This document shows positions 33,956 through 44,678 of a stretch of 64,000 nucleotides of DNA, one piece after another. This stretch comes from Aegilops tauschii subsp. strangulata. Its lineage: Eukaryota > Streptophyta > Magnoliopsida > Poales > Poaceae. The first letter of the stretch is position 1. Every line of letters starts with the position of its first letter. The position numbers and the translations under genes were made by a program. Location of the stretch: assembly GCF_002575655.3 (NCBI RefSeq), contig NC_053035.3, positions 89,429,322 through 89,493,321 of the forward strand, written 5' to 3'. The notes beneath the pieces were generated by a model that saw only the letters and a list, made by a program, of their open reading frames with translations, ran no database searches and had not been told where the DNA came from.

Positions 33956-35350
33956 AATATGCCTCCTGGGCACCCTGTTGAGGGTGTCTACGGTAGAATC
34001 ATCCACACCAACTCGTTGAATCTGTTGCCAGTGCCGCCGTGCCGTGAGACCATAGGCGGAAGGGCCATGAGACTGAATCGAATGCCTTCGCAGTGTCAAC
34101 CTTGAGCATAAGGGTTGCGATGTGTCTAATGTGCAAGCCCTTAGTGGTGAGCATGAAGGAGCTCTAGTTTTCCTTCATCAGTTCTGGGAGCCGAGGCATG
34201 ATGTGAAGAGCAAGCAGCTTCGAGAAAAGCCTACCAAAGGTATGCAGCAAACAAATCAGGTGGAATTGTGCGACCTTATTCGAGTTTTTCTTCTCTGCCA
34301 CCAAGACGATGAGGGCATCATTAGGCTCGACGAGGCAAACCGGTATAAGCAAATAGAGCTTGTGGATGACTACGGCAAGCTCATCTTTGATGATCTCCAA
34401 AGCGAGTTGGTAAAACAACTCTACGAGGGATGGCGCAACCCATGATGGACGAGTAGTCTGCCAGTGTCTACTCCTTATCCTCATGGGTCAAGGCGACAAT
34501 ACTGTCACGGGCAATGGTAACCATGTGATTTTTGCAGTGGCAGTGGCACGCATGGATGTAGAAGTAGCACGTGTTTGCGTCTCCCTCGGCTAGCTAGTGG
34601 AAGCGGAGGGCTGGCGGGGGATGATGCACTTGAGGGAGGCCAAACCAAGCAACTTAAGCTTCAACTCTTTGCGTAGATTAAACTGCTTTTGGGACAGTTG
34701 TCTTGCAACACGTTGAGCTGAAAAATGATTTCCTTAGACATGAGCTGTTGTAGCTTGATGCTGCCAATATGCTGGTTGCTCCACAGCTGCAATGTGTTGT
34801 CCATATGCTTCAGCAGGACACCCAAACACTAGAGTTGGTGAAGGTGCGGCGACACATGCTAGGCATCAGCAACCACCTGGCGGAAGCCATCAAAATTCGG
34901 CCAGATATCCTTGAAGTGGGACTGGTGAGCCCTAGGCATGAAAATCTTGGTGTATAGGCTAAATCTACTGCCATGGAGTATCCGCGCGGAAAAGCAACTA
35001 GGATGTCATTACCCCCGATTCGTTGAGCAGAACAAGCGGTCTGGCTGCACCAACGTTGGTGACCGTCGCTTGTTGCTCGAACTGTAGCGTCGCCCGATGA
35101 GGTTGATCTCGCAAAGCCCAAGGTCAAGGAAACGGTGAAATATGCCCATCTATCTTCTTTCTAGGTTAGCTTTATTCTTACCCGCCCCCACCTGCTAGAT
35201 CAAGTTGAAGTCACCGGTAACGACCCAATGACCAGGTTGCGAGGAGCGCAACGCAGCTTTTGGAGGAAAGCAAAGTGATTTGCATCAGCTAAAGGACCAC
35301 ATACGGTTGACAATCACCAAGGGGGTGCCTAAGGCGAACACAGAGGGCAA
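33956..35350 (-). pseudogene. L1-type LINE ORF2 relic (endonuclease and reverse transcriptase)
   Basis: On the minus strand, around 35220-35170, VTGDFNLI is the endonuclease GDFN motif. About 34800-34640 reads SNQHIGSIKLQQLMSKEIIFQL, the linker before RT. 34290-34164 reads FHLICLLHTFGRLFSKLLAL and MPRLPEL, the RT region 'YRPISL..GKLFSKLLA'. About 34100-34060 gives LKVDTAKAFDSVSWPF, the first RT Asp block (AFD). After 33956 the LINE text stops and Copia integrase continues. The YADD block and 3' end are absent, and many stops and shifts are present. A non-LTR element of L1 type is well supported; its family is unknown. Confidence 0.8.
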
Positions 35351-35359
35351 AGGTTCGAG

Positions 35360-35690
35360 TCAGTGCATTAAGGCCTCACACGTTTCAAGAAGACCACACC
35401 GAACTAAGGATGAGAGACGAGAGTAGCACAAGTGACCAAGGCGTTGACCCCACTGCTGAAAAGAGCTGGTAGACAAGGCAATGGAGGTGGAGAGACTGAC
35501 GGCGGTGGCAATGGAGGGAAAGTGAAGCCAGTCAAGCTCCCAGAGGCCCTGGGAGTTATGACATTGGGGGCCAGCACCAAGGACAGCACCAGTGTGACGG
35601 TCCGAAACAGAGCATGAGTCAAAGTCGAGAATTACCCAACAACAAGTGTCAACAATCTGACCACCAGGAATGAGCTGCATGGTATGTTGA
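35360..35690 (-). pseudogene. Copia gag-pre-integrase relic
   Basis: Minus-strand ORF 35680-35360 contains WVILDFDSCSVSDRHTGAVLG, then LWELDWLHFP, then WGQRLGHLCYSRLSSLVRCGLL, the WHxRLGH zinc segment of a Copia pre-integrase domain. It belongs to the same family as relics A and B and would sit upstream of relic B's integrase if the LINE and its flanks were removed. Confidence 0.75.
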
Positions 35691-35748
35691 GGACATGAAA
35701 GGACAAAGTGCTAAGTCTTTGGCCATTAACAAGGAGGGAGGTACCTGT

Positions 35749-35887
35749 TAGGAAATATGCAACTGTATTTCCAGGTGGCCATATGCCATTGTATACACGT
35801 ACAAGTGTTTTACAATATGCAAAAAAAACCTTTATAGAGCGGGGAAAATACAAAGGGGTACCCGACTAAATATATAACTCTTAACTC
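35749..35887 (-). mobile_element. Probable very short Copia LTR
   Basis: On the minus strand, purine-rich gagggagggggag is followed by text starting near 35887 and ending CATATTTCCTAACA at 35749. A TATAAAGG box lies near 35832. This would be a 139 bp 3' LTR of relic D. The expected TG start reads AG, so the first base may be mutated. No 5' LTR copy was found. Confidence 0.45.
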
Positions 35888-36840
35888 CCCCTCCCTCAAA
35901 CTCATGGTGGATCAACAACACCGAGCTTGGAGAGATAGATATAGAAGTCGTGTTGTGCTCTAGTTTGGGCATTCCTAAAGAAATGTGCCAAACTCCGAAG
36001 GCACATACTGAGGAGCAATAATCCGAATTTTGCACACCAGCACACACAAAAAAGCATCAACGCCAATATGCTTGGTGAGCTCATTCTTCGTTGGGTCGCG
36101 CGCAACACTATGAGCACCTGTATGGTCAAATAAGAGCAAAGTAGGTGTAGTGACAGAAATACCAAACTTATGAACTAACCAGTGTAACCAAGTCACCCCT
36201 GCCGTCAAAAGAGCCATAGCTCGAGGCTCAACCTCTGCACTCAAACGTGAAATTGTAGCCTGTTTCTTTGTCTTCGAGGCAGTGAGAGAACCACCAAGAA
36301 AAACACAGTAAGCAAAAAGTGAACGATGATCCCATGGATCATTAGTCCACGTAGCATTTGAATAGGCCTGACGCTATAATGAACTAGAGCAGGGAAAGAA
36401 CATACGGTGAGAGATCGTGCCACGAAGATATCAGAGAACACGAAGGAGAAGGAGGTGACTATAGTGAACCAATGTGGGTGCAAAGACAAACTGACTCAAA
36501 CTATGCACGGGATAGGAGATATCTGGATGAGTAACATCTAGATAAACAAGACTCCCAACAAGATGACGATAACACGTCGGATTAGACAAGGGTCACCATC
36601 ACTAGCACGAAGGTGAACATTGAGCTCCATGGGAGTCTCAACAGTGCACTCATCAGTAAGAGCAGCATGAGCAAGAAGATTCTGGATATATTTTTCTTGG
36701 AAAATAAAAAAGCCATCAGAGGTAGAAGAGACCTCTATCCCAAGAAAGTAGGCCAAAATCAAACATAAGAAACTGCTCACTAAGACGTGCCTTCACAAAG
36801 GCAATATACTGAGGGTCGTCGCCATTGATGATCATGTCGT
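35888..36840 (-). pseudogene. Copia RT end and RNase H relic D
   Basis: Minus strand from the right: 36780-36538 has YFLGIEVSSTSDGFFIFQEKY and TVETPMELNVHLRASDGDP. 36489-36241 has the HYSHLLRVLRYLRGT-like block in broken frame. 36244-35975 has SAEVEPRAMA (RNase H AEAEYRA-type), then HTGAHSVARDPTKNELTKHI. It ends just before a polypurine tract and a short LTR. It looks like the 3' half of another copy of the same Copia family, joined to the pre-integrase relic on its left. Confidence 0.8.
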
Positions 36841-37312
36841 TAGCATACTCAGGGTTGGCGGAGACGCTCAGGGTCGTAGGGACGGTCATTAGGCTAGCGG
36901 CGGAGGGAGCATCGAGGCCCGAGCTCTAGGCGATGCATGCATCGCGGGTGGAGGAACGGTCGGCGTGGGGCGCAAGGAGCAGCAGGTGCGGAACTGTGGG
37001 TCTTTATCTCCCCTTGTCTAGCACAGGCTGGTGAAGATATGAAGGGAAGTCAGGGCGCCTCAAACGGCAGCTGCTCCCCTCTGGCTTGGACCAGAACCCC
37101 GGCAGCCGCGGAAGTGCAGAGAAGCGAGCAAATGGCGTAGCCGCCTCTCTCTCTCTCTCTTTAATATATATTACCCTGGGTGAAGAATAACTTATTCTTC
37201 ATCCCGGTCAAACGACCCACCGAGCCGGACTCCCTTCGTATCCGCTCGGTTGCCCCACCAAAAGAAAAAAACAATTCCCACCACGGCTGGCAGACAATGA
37301 TTTTTTTTATGT
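36841..37312. other. Unclassified DNA before the RTE LINE
   Basis: GC-rich at first, with no motif-bearing ORF. It contains a short CT microsatellite near 37144-37160 and a hairpin (37178-37205). Confidence 0.4.
37178..37205. repeat. Small hairpin
   Basis: gggtgaagaata and tattcttcatccc are near-perfect inverted arms with almost no loop. In related wheat repeats I recall the same arms repeated, so this is probably a reduced copy of a fold-back. Confidence 0.7.
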
Positions 37313-37329
37313 TAGCGAGGAAAAGAAAA

Positions 37330-37696
37330 CTCCAGCTATGTTGTCTCAACATAGCCGGTCCCAAGCCCGGGTAAAGGAGGAGGGTTGTGATAGGCTTGGC
37401 GAGCCAATGTAAAAACTCAGCCACTCTTATGGAGATGAAACCCAAAAGATTTTCGTTGGGGCTTAAGCGTGCGGAGAATGTCAAGAGAGGTCGGGGTAGA
37501 CCGAATTTGATATGGGAGGAGTCCGTTAAGAGAGACCTGAAGGATTGGAGTATCACCAAAGAACTAGCTATGAATAGGGGTGCGTGGAAGCTTGCTATCC
37601 ATGTGCCAGAGCCATGAGTTGGTTGCGAGATCTTGTGGGTTTGACCTGTAGCCTACCCCAACTTGTTTGGGACTAAAGGCTTAGTTGTTGTTGTTG
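37330..37696 (+). mobile_element. 5'-truncated RTE-clade LINE with target duplication
   Basis: Flanked by a perfect 17 bp duplication, tagcgaggaaaagaaaa, at 37313-37329 and 37697-37713. It ends in gttgttgttgttg, the TTG tail typical of plant RTE LINEs. The 3' UTR gcctaccccaacttgtttgg and the ORF end support RTE. Only the last ~370 bases were inserted, as usual for 5'-truncated copies. Confidence 0.9.
37387..37617 (+). pseudogene. C-terminal end of RTE LINE ORF
   Basis: The open frame ends with GRGRPNLIWEESVKRDLKDW and, after a short gap, a LAIHVPEP stop, the characteristic end of the RTE polyprotein of grasses. There is no RT or endonuclease core, so it cannot act. The TGA is at 37615-37617 and the 3' UTR follows directly. 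Confidence 0.85.
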
Positions 37697-37713
37697 TAGC
37701 GAGGAAAAGAAAA

Positions 37714-38401
37714 TTTGGTCATGGGTATTGCGAGCTAGCCTCCCCACAGTTTCTGGGAAGCGCGGGCTCCACTACCAGCAGCATCGAGGTCGGAGGTGAG
37801 GGTCGATCGTTTCGGCCGCGAGCGGGCGGTTTTGCGTTGGGTGTCCTTGTCGGCGCTTGGCTTCAGCCGCGGAAGAATCGGCGCCTCGGCTTCGCGGCAA
37901 CACATTACAGCGTCCCTACTGTTGTGCTTCTGCTCTCGGTTGATTCGGGGGTGGGCATCAGCGTGTGAAATCGACTGCAGAGGATTAGGGCCTGGGGCAT
38001 CGCATCTTCCTGCCGGTGGAAGGCCTGCGTCCCCTCGAGGCTGGTACAGATTCTGGCAAGGACAGAGTTTCTCGGCCCTTTTTCATTGCATGTGTATTCT
38101 TTAGAATCACGTATGTTCTTTAGTAATGCTCCCAAATCTCTGCTCACTTCAGAAGTCCAGATACAGTGCATCACGTAATTTTCTTGTTTAGTTGCCATTA
38201 GCCAACTTCACAGAATTCAAGTTGGATTTATTTGAACGGCAATGTCTCGAGCTTTTGGGGAGCAACAGTAATTACAAGCTTAGCTAGCGCCATACCAACA
38301 CTTTGCCATTGTGAGGATTTGCATCTCACCTCTACCCCAATGTCACAAGTAAAATTATTGTGATTATCCATCTGATGACATGAATAATTTAACTTTGTTC
38401 T
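37714..38401. other. Unclassified DNA right of the RTE LINE
   Basis: GC-rich to about 38090, like a 5' UTR or promoter, then AT-rich. No protein is recognisable. It could be the 5' part of the gene fragment that follows. Confidence 0.35.
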
Positions 38402-38640
38402 GTGTTCCATGTTGTCTGGAGCAATGCTTGGCTCCTAGCAGTTTCCAGATGGATTTATTTCCATTGCAATGAGAGACTGTCAATATTTGCTGAATTTTTG
38501 GTCGACTCAACCCACAAACCAAGAGGACTTAACCCTCTTCTCCTTGATCTCCTTGATAGTCCAGCAATCAGCAAGTTGAAAAGATTTAAATCAAGGTTCC
38601 ATGATAATTCTTTTGAATCTCCCTGTAAGGTAGGCTTTTC
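38402..38640 (+). pseudogene. Unidentified exon-like coding fragment
   Basis: An ORF reads WLLAVSRWIYFHCNERL, then FLVDSTHKPRGLNPLLLDLL, then a basic LKRFKSRFHDNS end. Codon use and amino-acid balance look natural. A plausible splice donor (gtaggc) follows ccctgtaag near 38630, and the frame then fades. I do not recognise the family. It could be one exon of a decayed or captured host gene, or chance. Confidence 0.4.
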
Positions 38641-38871
38641 AGATATTCCATTTCAAACTAAAGGTGCATTCCTTTTACTTCCGGTAATATAAACTATGTA
38701 TTTTTAATTGTCTAACCTTGAGTGCATAGGGTTTCTTTCACACGAGAGGTAAAGATGTTCCTTGTACAATATTTAGGTTCTGCAGAAAAATATTGTTTTA
38801 ATTGGTTGTTGTTTGCCTGTCAGTCACACAAGCCTTTGTTTATATTAGGCCTTAGATGCTACTCCCTCTGT

Positions 38872-38907
38872 AAAGAAATATAAGTGTTTAGATCACTACG
38901 GAGGGAG
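38872..38907. mobile_element. Stowaway MITE remnant
   Basis: ctccctctgtaaagaaatat and cggagggag, flanked by TA on both sides (38870-38871 and 38908-38909). Only 36 bases remain, so the middle has been lost by internal deletion. Ends match the grass CTCCCTCYGT family. Confidence 0.8.
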
Positions 38908-38909
38908 TA

Positions 38910-41900
38910 CCAAGTACTATCTGTTATCCCTTTGTAATAGAAGAGCATAATTTCCACTCCCTAGTTGTTGATCATATTTCTCTGTGCCACATTCTAGTTC
39001 CAAAAATGCATGTTGATGGTCCACCTTGTTGATTGCCTGCTGATATTGTGAGATATTTGATTACGCTTGATAATATTAGCAGCGAAGAGTGCCTCATTAA
39101 AAATCTTAGTTGGAGAGTGAAATTTGCGTTAGTAGTATGTACTGAATTTTACGGCAGTCATAAGATGAAATTGTTTCTGTGAAACTGAGGACTGAAAGAG
39201 CTGATTCTGGTGCTCAACAGTATGATATTTTAGCCCCTGCATAAATTGTGGGAAATCCCACGTGCATGGAAAATGAAGGACTCAAAGGTTAACATAATCC
39301 ATTTTATAAATCATCACACGTGCATCTTCATTATGTATGAGATTATTCTGGGATACCGCCTCCATTAATTAATTATGTATTAAAGAGGGAATTTATCTTT
39401 TGCGATAAACTGAGGAGGGGAGCAGTTATGTTTGTCCTTGCAATTGTGACATGTGTATTTCTACATCTGATGTACAGCGTAACTATTTCAGGGCTTGACA
39501 GACCAGTTTTTATCCGGAAGAAAGGCCTTTAGCGTGCGTTTGGATCTGAAGAAACAAAGCAAGATATGGCTGTCTTTCCTCCTAACTTGGCTAGTTACTA
39601 GTATCTCCTTGATCCTTTGATAAGGTGGTCTTGGCGTGTGTTTGGCCAATAGAGAACATAACTTGGCAATTTCTGTACACGTTTACTGTATTCGTTTATT
39701 CAGGATTAGAAGCTTAAATTCTGAATTTTATAGTTCAGGAGTAGCTACCTCCTGATGTAGCGGTTTAATTTAATAGTTTCATCGAATGTGAACAGAAGTA
39801 TATGTTGTTAACATAGTTGGGTATACATATCATGTCACCTTTCTTTTCTAAGTTGTTTGATGAGTTCAATGCGATGAAACAGATGCGCTGAACATATTCA
39901 AGGTTTCTAGCGGGAATCACTTCTTCATGGCCATTCTGGTGATAATGGTTGTACTACAGGTAAAAAAACAAATAGTATAATTCTGCTATTCCACATATGT
40001 AGTAGTTTTGGTTATTGTTATATGTTGTTTCCTTTGTATATATGCAAGCTCTTATCATCGAGTTTCCTTGGCAAGTTAACTTCAACAATCATGTTAAGCT
40101 GGCAGCTATGGTTGGTACTGATGGGAGTTGCTCGTTTAGGTGCTGATGGTCCAAGAATTGTAAAGACTAGCTAATTCCCCGCGCGTTGCTGCGGAACATT
40201 TGCTCAACCAATTGAAGAGATGCACATAGAGCAAAACAATGTAAAATTTTGACAAACAGCCATAAACAATTGTATTGGCCATTCACTATTTTTATCTTTT
40301 GCACCTAAAATCCTAACATGTTTGTCCTAAAAATCACATTATCCAGTTAAAAGTCGTCTGGGATTACTACCGATTAATATGTAGTAATGTGGCTGTCCCA
40401 ATAAATAGTAGAATGTTCGAACCTTCCTAGCTTGCCTTTCTGAAAATTGAAGCAAATATGGGCAATTTGCTAAAACAGGTTGGTTGAGATAATAATGTGT
40501 ATAAATTGAAAATTTGACTAACCTTGAAGATTAATAGTTATGAAAATACTGCATTATGGAAGCAAGTGGAAACTGTTACTCATCATATGACCATATTTCC
40601 CATTTGTAATTATTCCCAACCATGGCGACAAATACAATGCTCCTTCCTGCAAGAGGTTCTCCTTTTAGATTATCCAAATATGAAGATTAGTGAAAAGCTA
40701 AAAGAAGATCTTAAGTGCAGCAACCGAATATGCATGAATCAAGAATGAAAAAGGATCCACTGACTTGAATGATACACTGAGCATGGCAAAAGAAATCAAT
40801 GGGAGGAAAGCACTAATGCAAAAGAACACCTATGTGGCATGAACATGCACACCTAGTAATTAACGTACCCACTCCAATCTAACTACACGCATCTGACTGA
40901 AATCAAATTAATAGGCAGGTTAAGAACAATCCAAAGTAATAGAGAAAATCACTATGACAATATAGGAAGGATGAGTGGCAGAAGTTAAAGGACAGTGAAC
41001 ATCTTTGTCTACAGTACAATACCTTATGATCACAGTGTCAATCAACAGAGAAATCCTTCAGGAAGTTTTCAATGTGAATTCCATTCAAGGGATCCTGAAT
41101 CCTGATATGCTAGTACTTTGTTGCCATTGTGTCGCGGAGACAAACATAGGGCTGAAGAGGGAAGGCCTGTCCGGCACGGCCGCACGGCCACACCCTATTG
41201 AATGATCAACGCTACACGAAGCAGTTTTCGTGAACATCCATGCCACGGCCGAGACCTTGGCCGGCTGGCCGGCCTCTCCACCTACTCGTCCCCCAGACTG
41301 AAAAGGATGCCATCACATGACTCTTGTACATATCCCACTGGATACAGAGAGGAGTGGAAGACCAAGGTGAAAGCTGCCAGGGTAAAAGATCGATCGTTCT
41401 TTATTTAGAAGAGAAAAAGATGAAACGGAAGCAGGACGTGGGAATAACATTAGACGGTTGGGCTTCCTTTTGTTTTAGATAGACATCAAGAGTTAGATGA
41501 GACGATTGGGCTTCTTTTTTTCATATGAGTAATAACTAGTACAAATGTCCGTGCGTTGCACTGGGCGAGAAAAGGGACATAACCTGCTTCATGTGCTAAA
41601 AAGGTGTATTCTTACAACATTATTGAGCAATAAATAAAGCGTATGGTTAGCCTAAAAAACCTGCTTCATGTGCCATTGTGCATCATTTTTTTATATCTAA
41701 TTTTAATAAATGTCGATGATAAGGTTAAACATGAAAATTTTCTTATTTTTAATAAAATTTAACGTTTACATAAAAATTGGAACACTTTTTTAAGAATAGT
41801 TAACATTTTTACTAAATTGGAACATTTCTCTAAAAAAGAATTTTTTTAACAGATGTTTTTTTAAGAATGTTTTGTATTTTTGAAAATTATATTATATTTG

Positions 41901-43454
41901 TAATTGTTTTTTGCACTATTTGGGCTTGGACCAAACATAAGGATTTGCCTACACAAACACGCACGCTCTCAGAAAAAGAAGACATTGTCGTTGCGAGATG
42001 AACTACACACACTGTCTCTCTTCCCATTCCCCATCTCATTATCCCTAGCACAAATGCTTGTGCGTTGCAACGGGGGACATTGTTACCTATCTCATCCCTT
42101 GACCTATTTCCGCCCGTTCTCGTCGCCTCGTCCATGTTTGTTATCAAAATCTCCTGAGCCCCACGGTTCTCCTTCCTGCCTTTAGTGGACCATCATGTAT
42201 ACCCAGACAGTGAGCTTCTTCGCATTAATTAATGCAGTCTTTCATTGAAATGTGATGTTTCATCGTGTATGTTGCTTGCTTGGACGAGATAACCAATAAC
42301 CAGAAAAAGATGAATTGTTTTACGAAAGAATTTTTGGACCCATAAAAAGTATATCTCTTAGGATTCCTCTTTTATTGCTTGCCACATAGCATAGTAGGAC
42401 TCAATTTTATTTTGTAGAGCGCATGCAAGCGTGTCTTAGGAGAATCTCTCTTAATTACCCACCATATTTCTCAAGCTTGCATTAGGAATCCCCTTCCTTA
42501 ATTATCCCACAATAGTACTGATTCCTTTTTGCCCCATTTGATTGCCCATAATTCCTTTCCTTTTTTTTTCTCGAGAATCCTTACTTCCTTTCAATATTTC
42601 TTCCGTACACAATCCTTCCTTTCTTTTTTTTTCGAGAATCCTTCCTTCCTTTCTGCGTACCAACTCCTGACCCTCCGATCACCAATTTCCGAGCCGGCTT
42701 ATTAGGTGATTGATGATAGGTAATTTGACCACGTATATAAGTTGATGGTTCTGCCTTTCAAAGGGCGAGGTGGTACTATTGATAAGAATACTAACCGCTA
42801 CCTGTTAATGTATAGGTAGGCCTAGTTCAGTTGGCTGGCGAGTTCGAGTCCTCACGCACACTTGATTTTTTTCCTTCTCGCGTTACCCTGAAGTTGGGCC
42901 AACGGCCCAGCCTGCCAGCCCAAGTCGGTACGAACGTGATGTTTTTGATGTTATGGGCAGCTACATAGATTAGTACCGTCTCGGGTAAAGAAAATATAAT
43001 ATGGAAAAGGTGGACGGACCAAAAACGGACGAAATTACGGTGGTAAGAAACAATAGCCCTTTATTAATAGGTATAGATATAGATTTGCTGATGAGACGTC
43101 TGGGTTTCGGTGCTCACTATAAAAAACACACCGAAATCTATTTCTTTTGATTTTTTTTGCATGGCAGATATGACGGCCCAGAGTATGCATGTCTCATGAC
43201 TGCATGCAGACGCATTGCTTGATGGAGAAGTGATGACGTGGCTAGATGCTGACGTGGACACCTTGCATGTTTAGAGATAGTGGGATGAACTATTTAGATA
43301 TTAAAAACATTAACGTGCGCACAAAGCGCGATCGCTGGGTGATCCACCTGGCATTTACTGTGCCATATAGGAAGAAAAAAAGGTAAAAAGCGTCGAACCG
43401 TCGATCCCCTGCTCGTCTCCTATTTTCGCTCTCTCTCTCGTTTCTCCTCCCTAA
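38910..43454. other. Long gene-poor stretch
   Basis: About 4.5 kb without a supported gene; all ORFs are under 95 codons and without motifs. A recurring phrase, an a/g-rich lead-in followed by (c/g)cgtgcgttgc, occurs at about 40178, 41550 and 42058, and tattaataggtatagatatag closes the region near 43080. These look like ends of an old repeat family I cannot name. A tRNA-like fragment lies at 42814-42862. Confidence 0.45.
42814..42862 (+). other. tRNA-like fragment (pol III box remnant)
   Basis: agttcagttggctgg looks like an A box and gagttcgagtcctc like a B box, but they are only ~10 bases apart, far too close for a tRNA gene. Probably a deleted tRNA pseudogene or SINE head. Confidence 0.4.
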
Positions 43455-43859
43455 GTGGCGGCTAGGGTTACCGCGGCCGTCGCCCCACCCCTGCTCATGG
43501 CCTCGGTTGATTTAGCGCCGCCGCCACCCCTTTTCTCTTGTCCACGCTCTCTGTCCTTGCAAGCAACCTCTCCTCTCCTCGTCTCTCTCCTCCGCGTCTT
43601 CCTCCGGGGAGCCTTGCGGCTGCAGCAGGAGGGGAGAAAGGAGGCCGGGCCAGCCGATTTCCTCGCCGGATCTGGAGCGCAGGGGCGACGCCGGCGAGTA
43701 ACCGATCAGGGAGGAGCATTGGTCGCCGGTGAAGAAAATATGGGAGGGAGAGGAGCACTGATCGGGTGGAGTCATCAGGGATGGTCGATGCCAAGGTCAG
43801 CTTTCCCAATCATTCTCCCCCATCTTTGCAGCAAGACTCATTGGGTTCCTTCGATCTAA
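43455..43859 (+). other. GC-rich ORF of unknown status
   Basis: A 134-codon frame starting at a GTG, with an internal ATG at 43497. It is rich in Ala, Leu, Pro and Arg. A gene-like GC bulge after a CT-rich leader suggests a former first exon, but there is no recognised domain and equally long frames occur on the other strand (43495-43809). Not called as a gene. Confidence 0.25.
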
Positions 43860-44093
43860 GCCGGTTTATGTCGTTTTGCTTCATATAATCATGGTGGAAC
43901 TAGGCTATATTTCTTACAGTGAAGCGAGGGTGACTAAAAAAAATTTGGTGTACGTCAATCATTAGCTTGAATTTTTACCTGCAGCTGATCTTATTCTGGT
44001 GAGAGTTTGATGACAGGGAGAAAGTTCAGAGATGTGTCCAGTCTTGCATTCCCAAGTAATCATTGGTGTTCATTTTTGAAATACTGCTTTGTA

Positions 44094-44173
44094 CTTCCAC
44101 CGTAACAAAATGTAAGACGTTTTTATACCCTATGCAAACCAAAAAAAGGTCTTATATTTTGGTACAAAGGTTG
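44094..44173. mobile_element. Diverged Stowaway-like MITE
   Basis: caaaatgtaagacg and the inverted gtcttatattttgg are the arms of a Stowaway-type element, with TA near both ends. The outer bases are poorly kept (cttccaccgt, reversed tacaacctttg), so the edges are approximate. Confidence 0.55.
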
Positions 44174-44175
44174 TA

Positions 44176-44478
44176 CTCCCTCCATTCCCTTATACAAGGC
44201 CACTATGAAAAATACATTTTGCATCTATACAAGGCCACTAACAGTAACCGAAGCAAAATTTAATGATGTTTTCTCATAGTAGCAACTTGTTTAATACTTG
44301 CATGCGTGTAGTCATAATGACAGTGTGCTACTTTCTTCTCATTCCTTCGTTGCATGCATGCAGACATATTAATGATTCCAAATGACAAGAAGAAAAGTTG
44401 GCTTGTAAAGTAGTCATTAAATTTTACCTAGGTACCTGTAATTTGAGTTTGTGGCCTTGTATAAGGGAATGGAGGGAG
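44176..44478. mobile_element. Stowaway-like MITE, 303 bp
   Basis: ctccctccattcccttatac at the left and its inverse gtataagggaatggagggag at the right, flanked by TA (44174-44175 and 44479-44480). Arms extend to ~29 bases (aaggccac). No ORF. A Tc1/mariner-class non-autonomous element. Confidence 0.9.
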
Positions 44479-44518
44479 TAGTTTTATTTTCCTGTAGCTG
44501 GTTATTGAGTGGCATGTA

Positions 44519-44676
44519 CTCCCGCCGTTCCTAAATATAAGTCTTTTTAGAGATTTCACTATGAACTACATACAGATATATGTAGACGTAGTTTAAAGTC
44601 TAAATTCACTCATTTTGCTCCGTATGTAGTCTCTCATTGAAACCTCTAAAAGACTTATATTTAGGAACGGAGGGAG
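44519..44676. mobile_element. Stowaway MITE, 158 bp
   Basis: ctcccgccgttcctaaatat pairs with the inverted right end atatttaggaacggagggag, with TA on both sides (44517-44518, 44677-44678). Arms continue through aagtctttttagag. It lies ~40 bases from the previous MITE. Confidence 0.9.
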
Positions 44677-44678
44677 TA

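Noticed and set aside
43495..43809. Opposing ORFs in the GC-rich patch at 43.5 kb
   Set aside because: High GC leaves all frames open; no motif or splice support on either strand.
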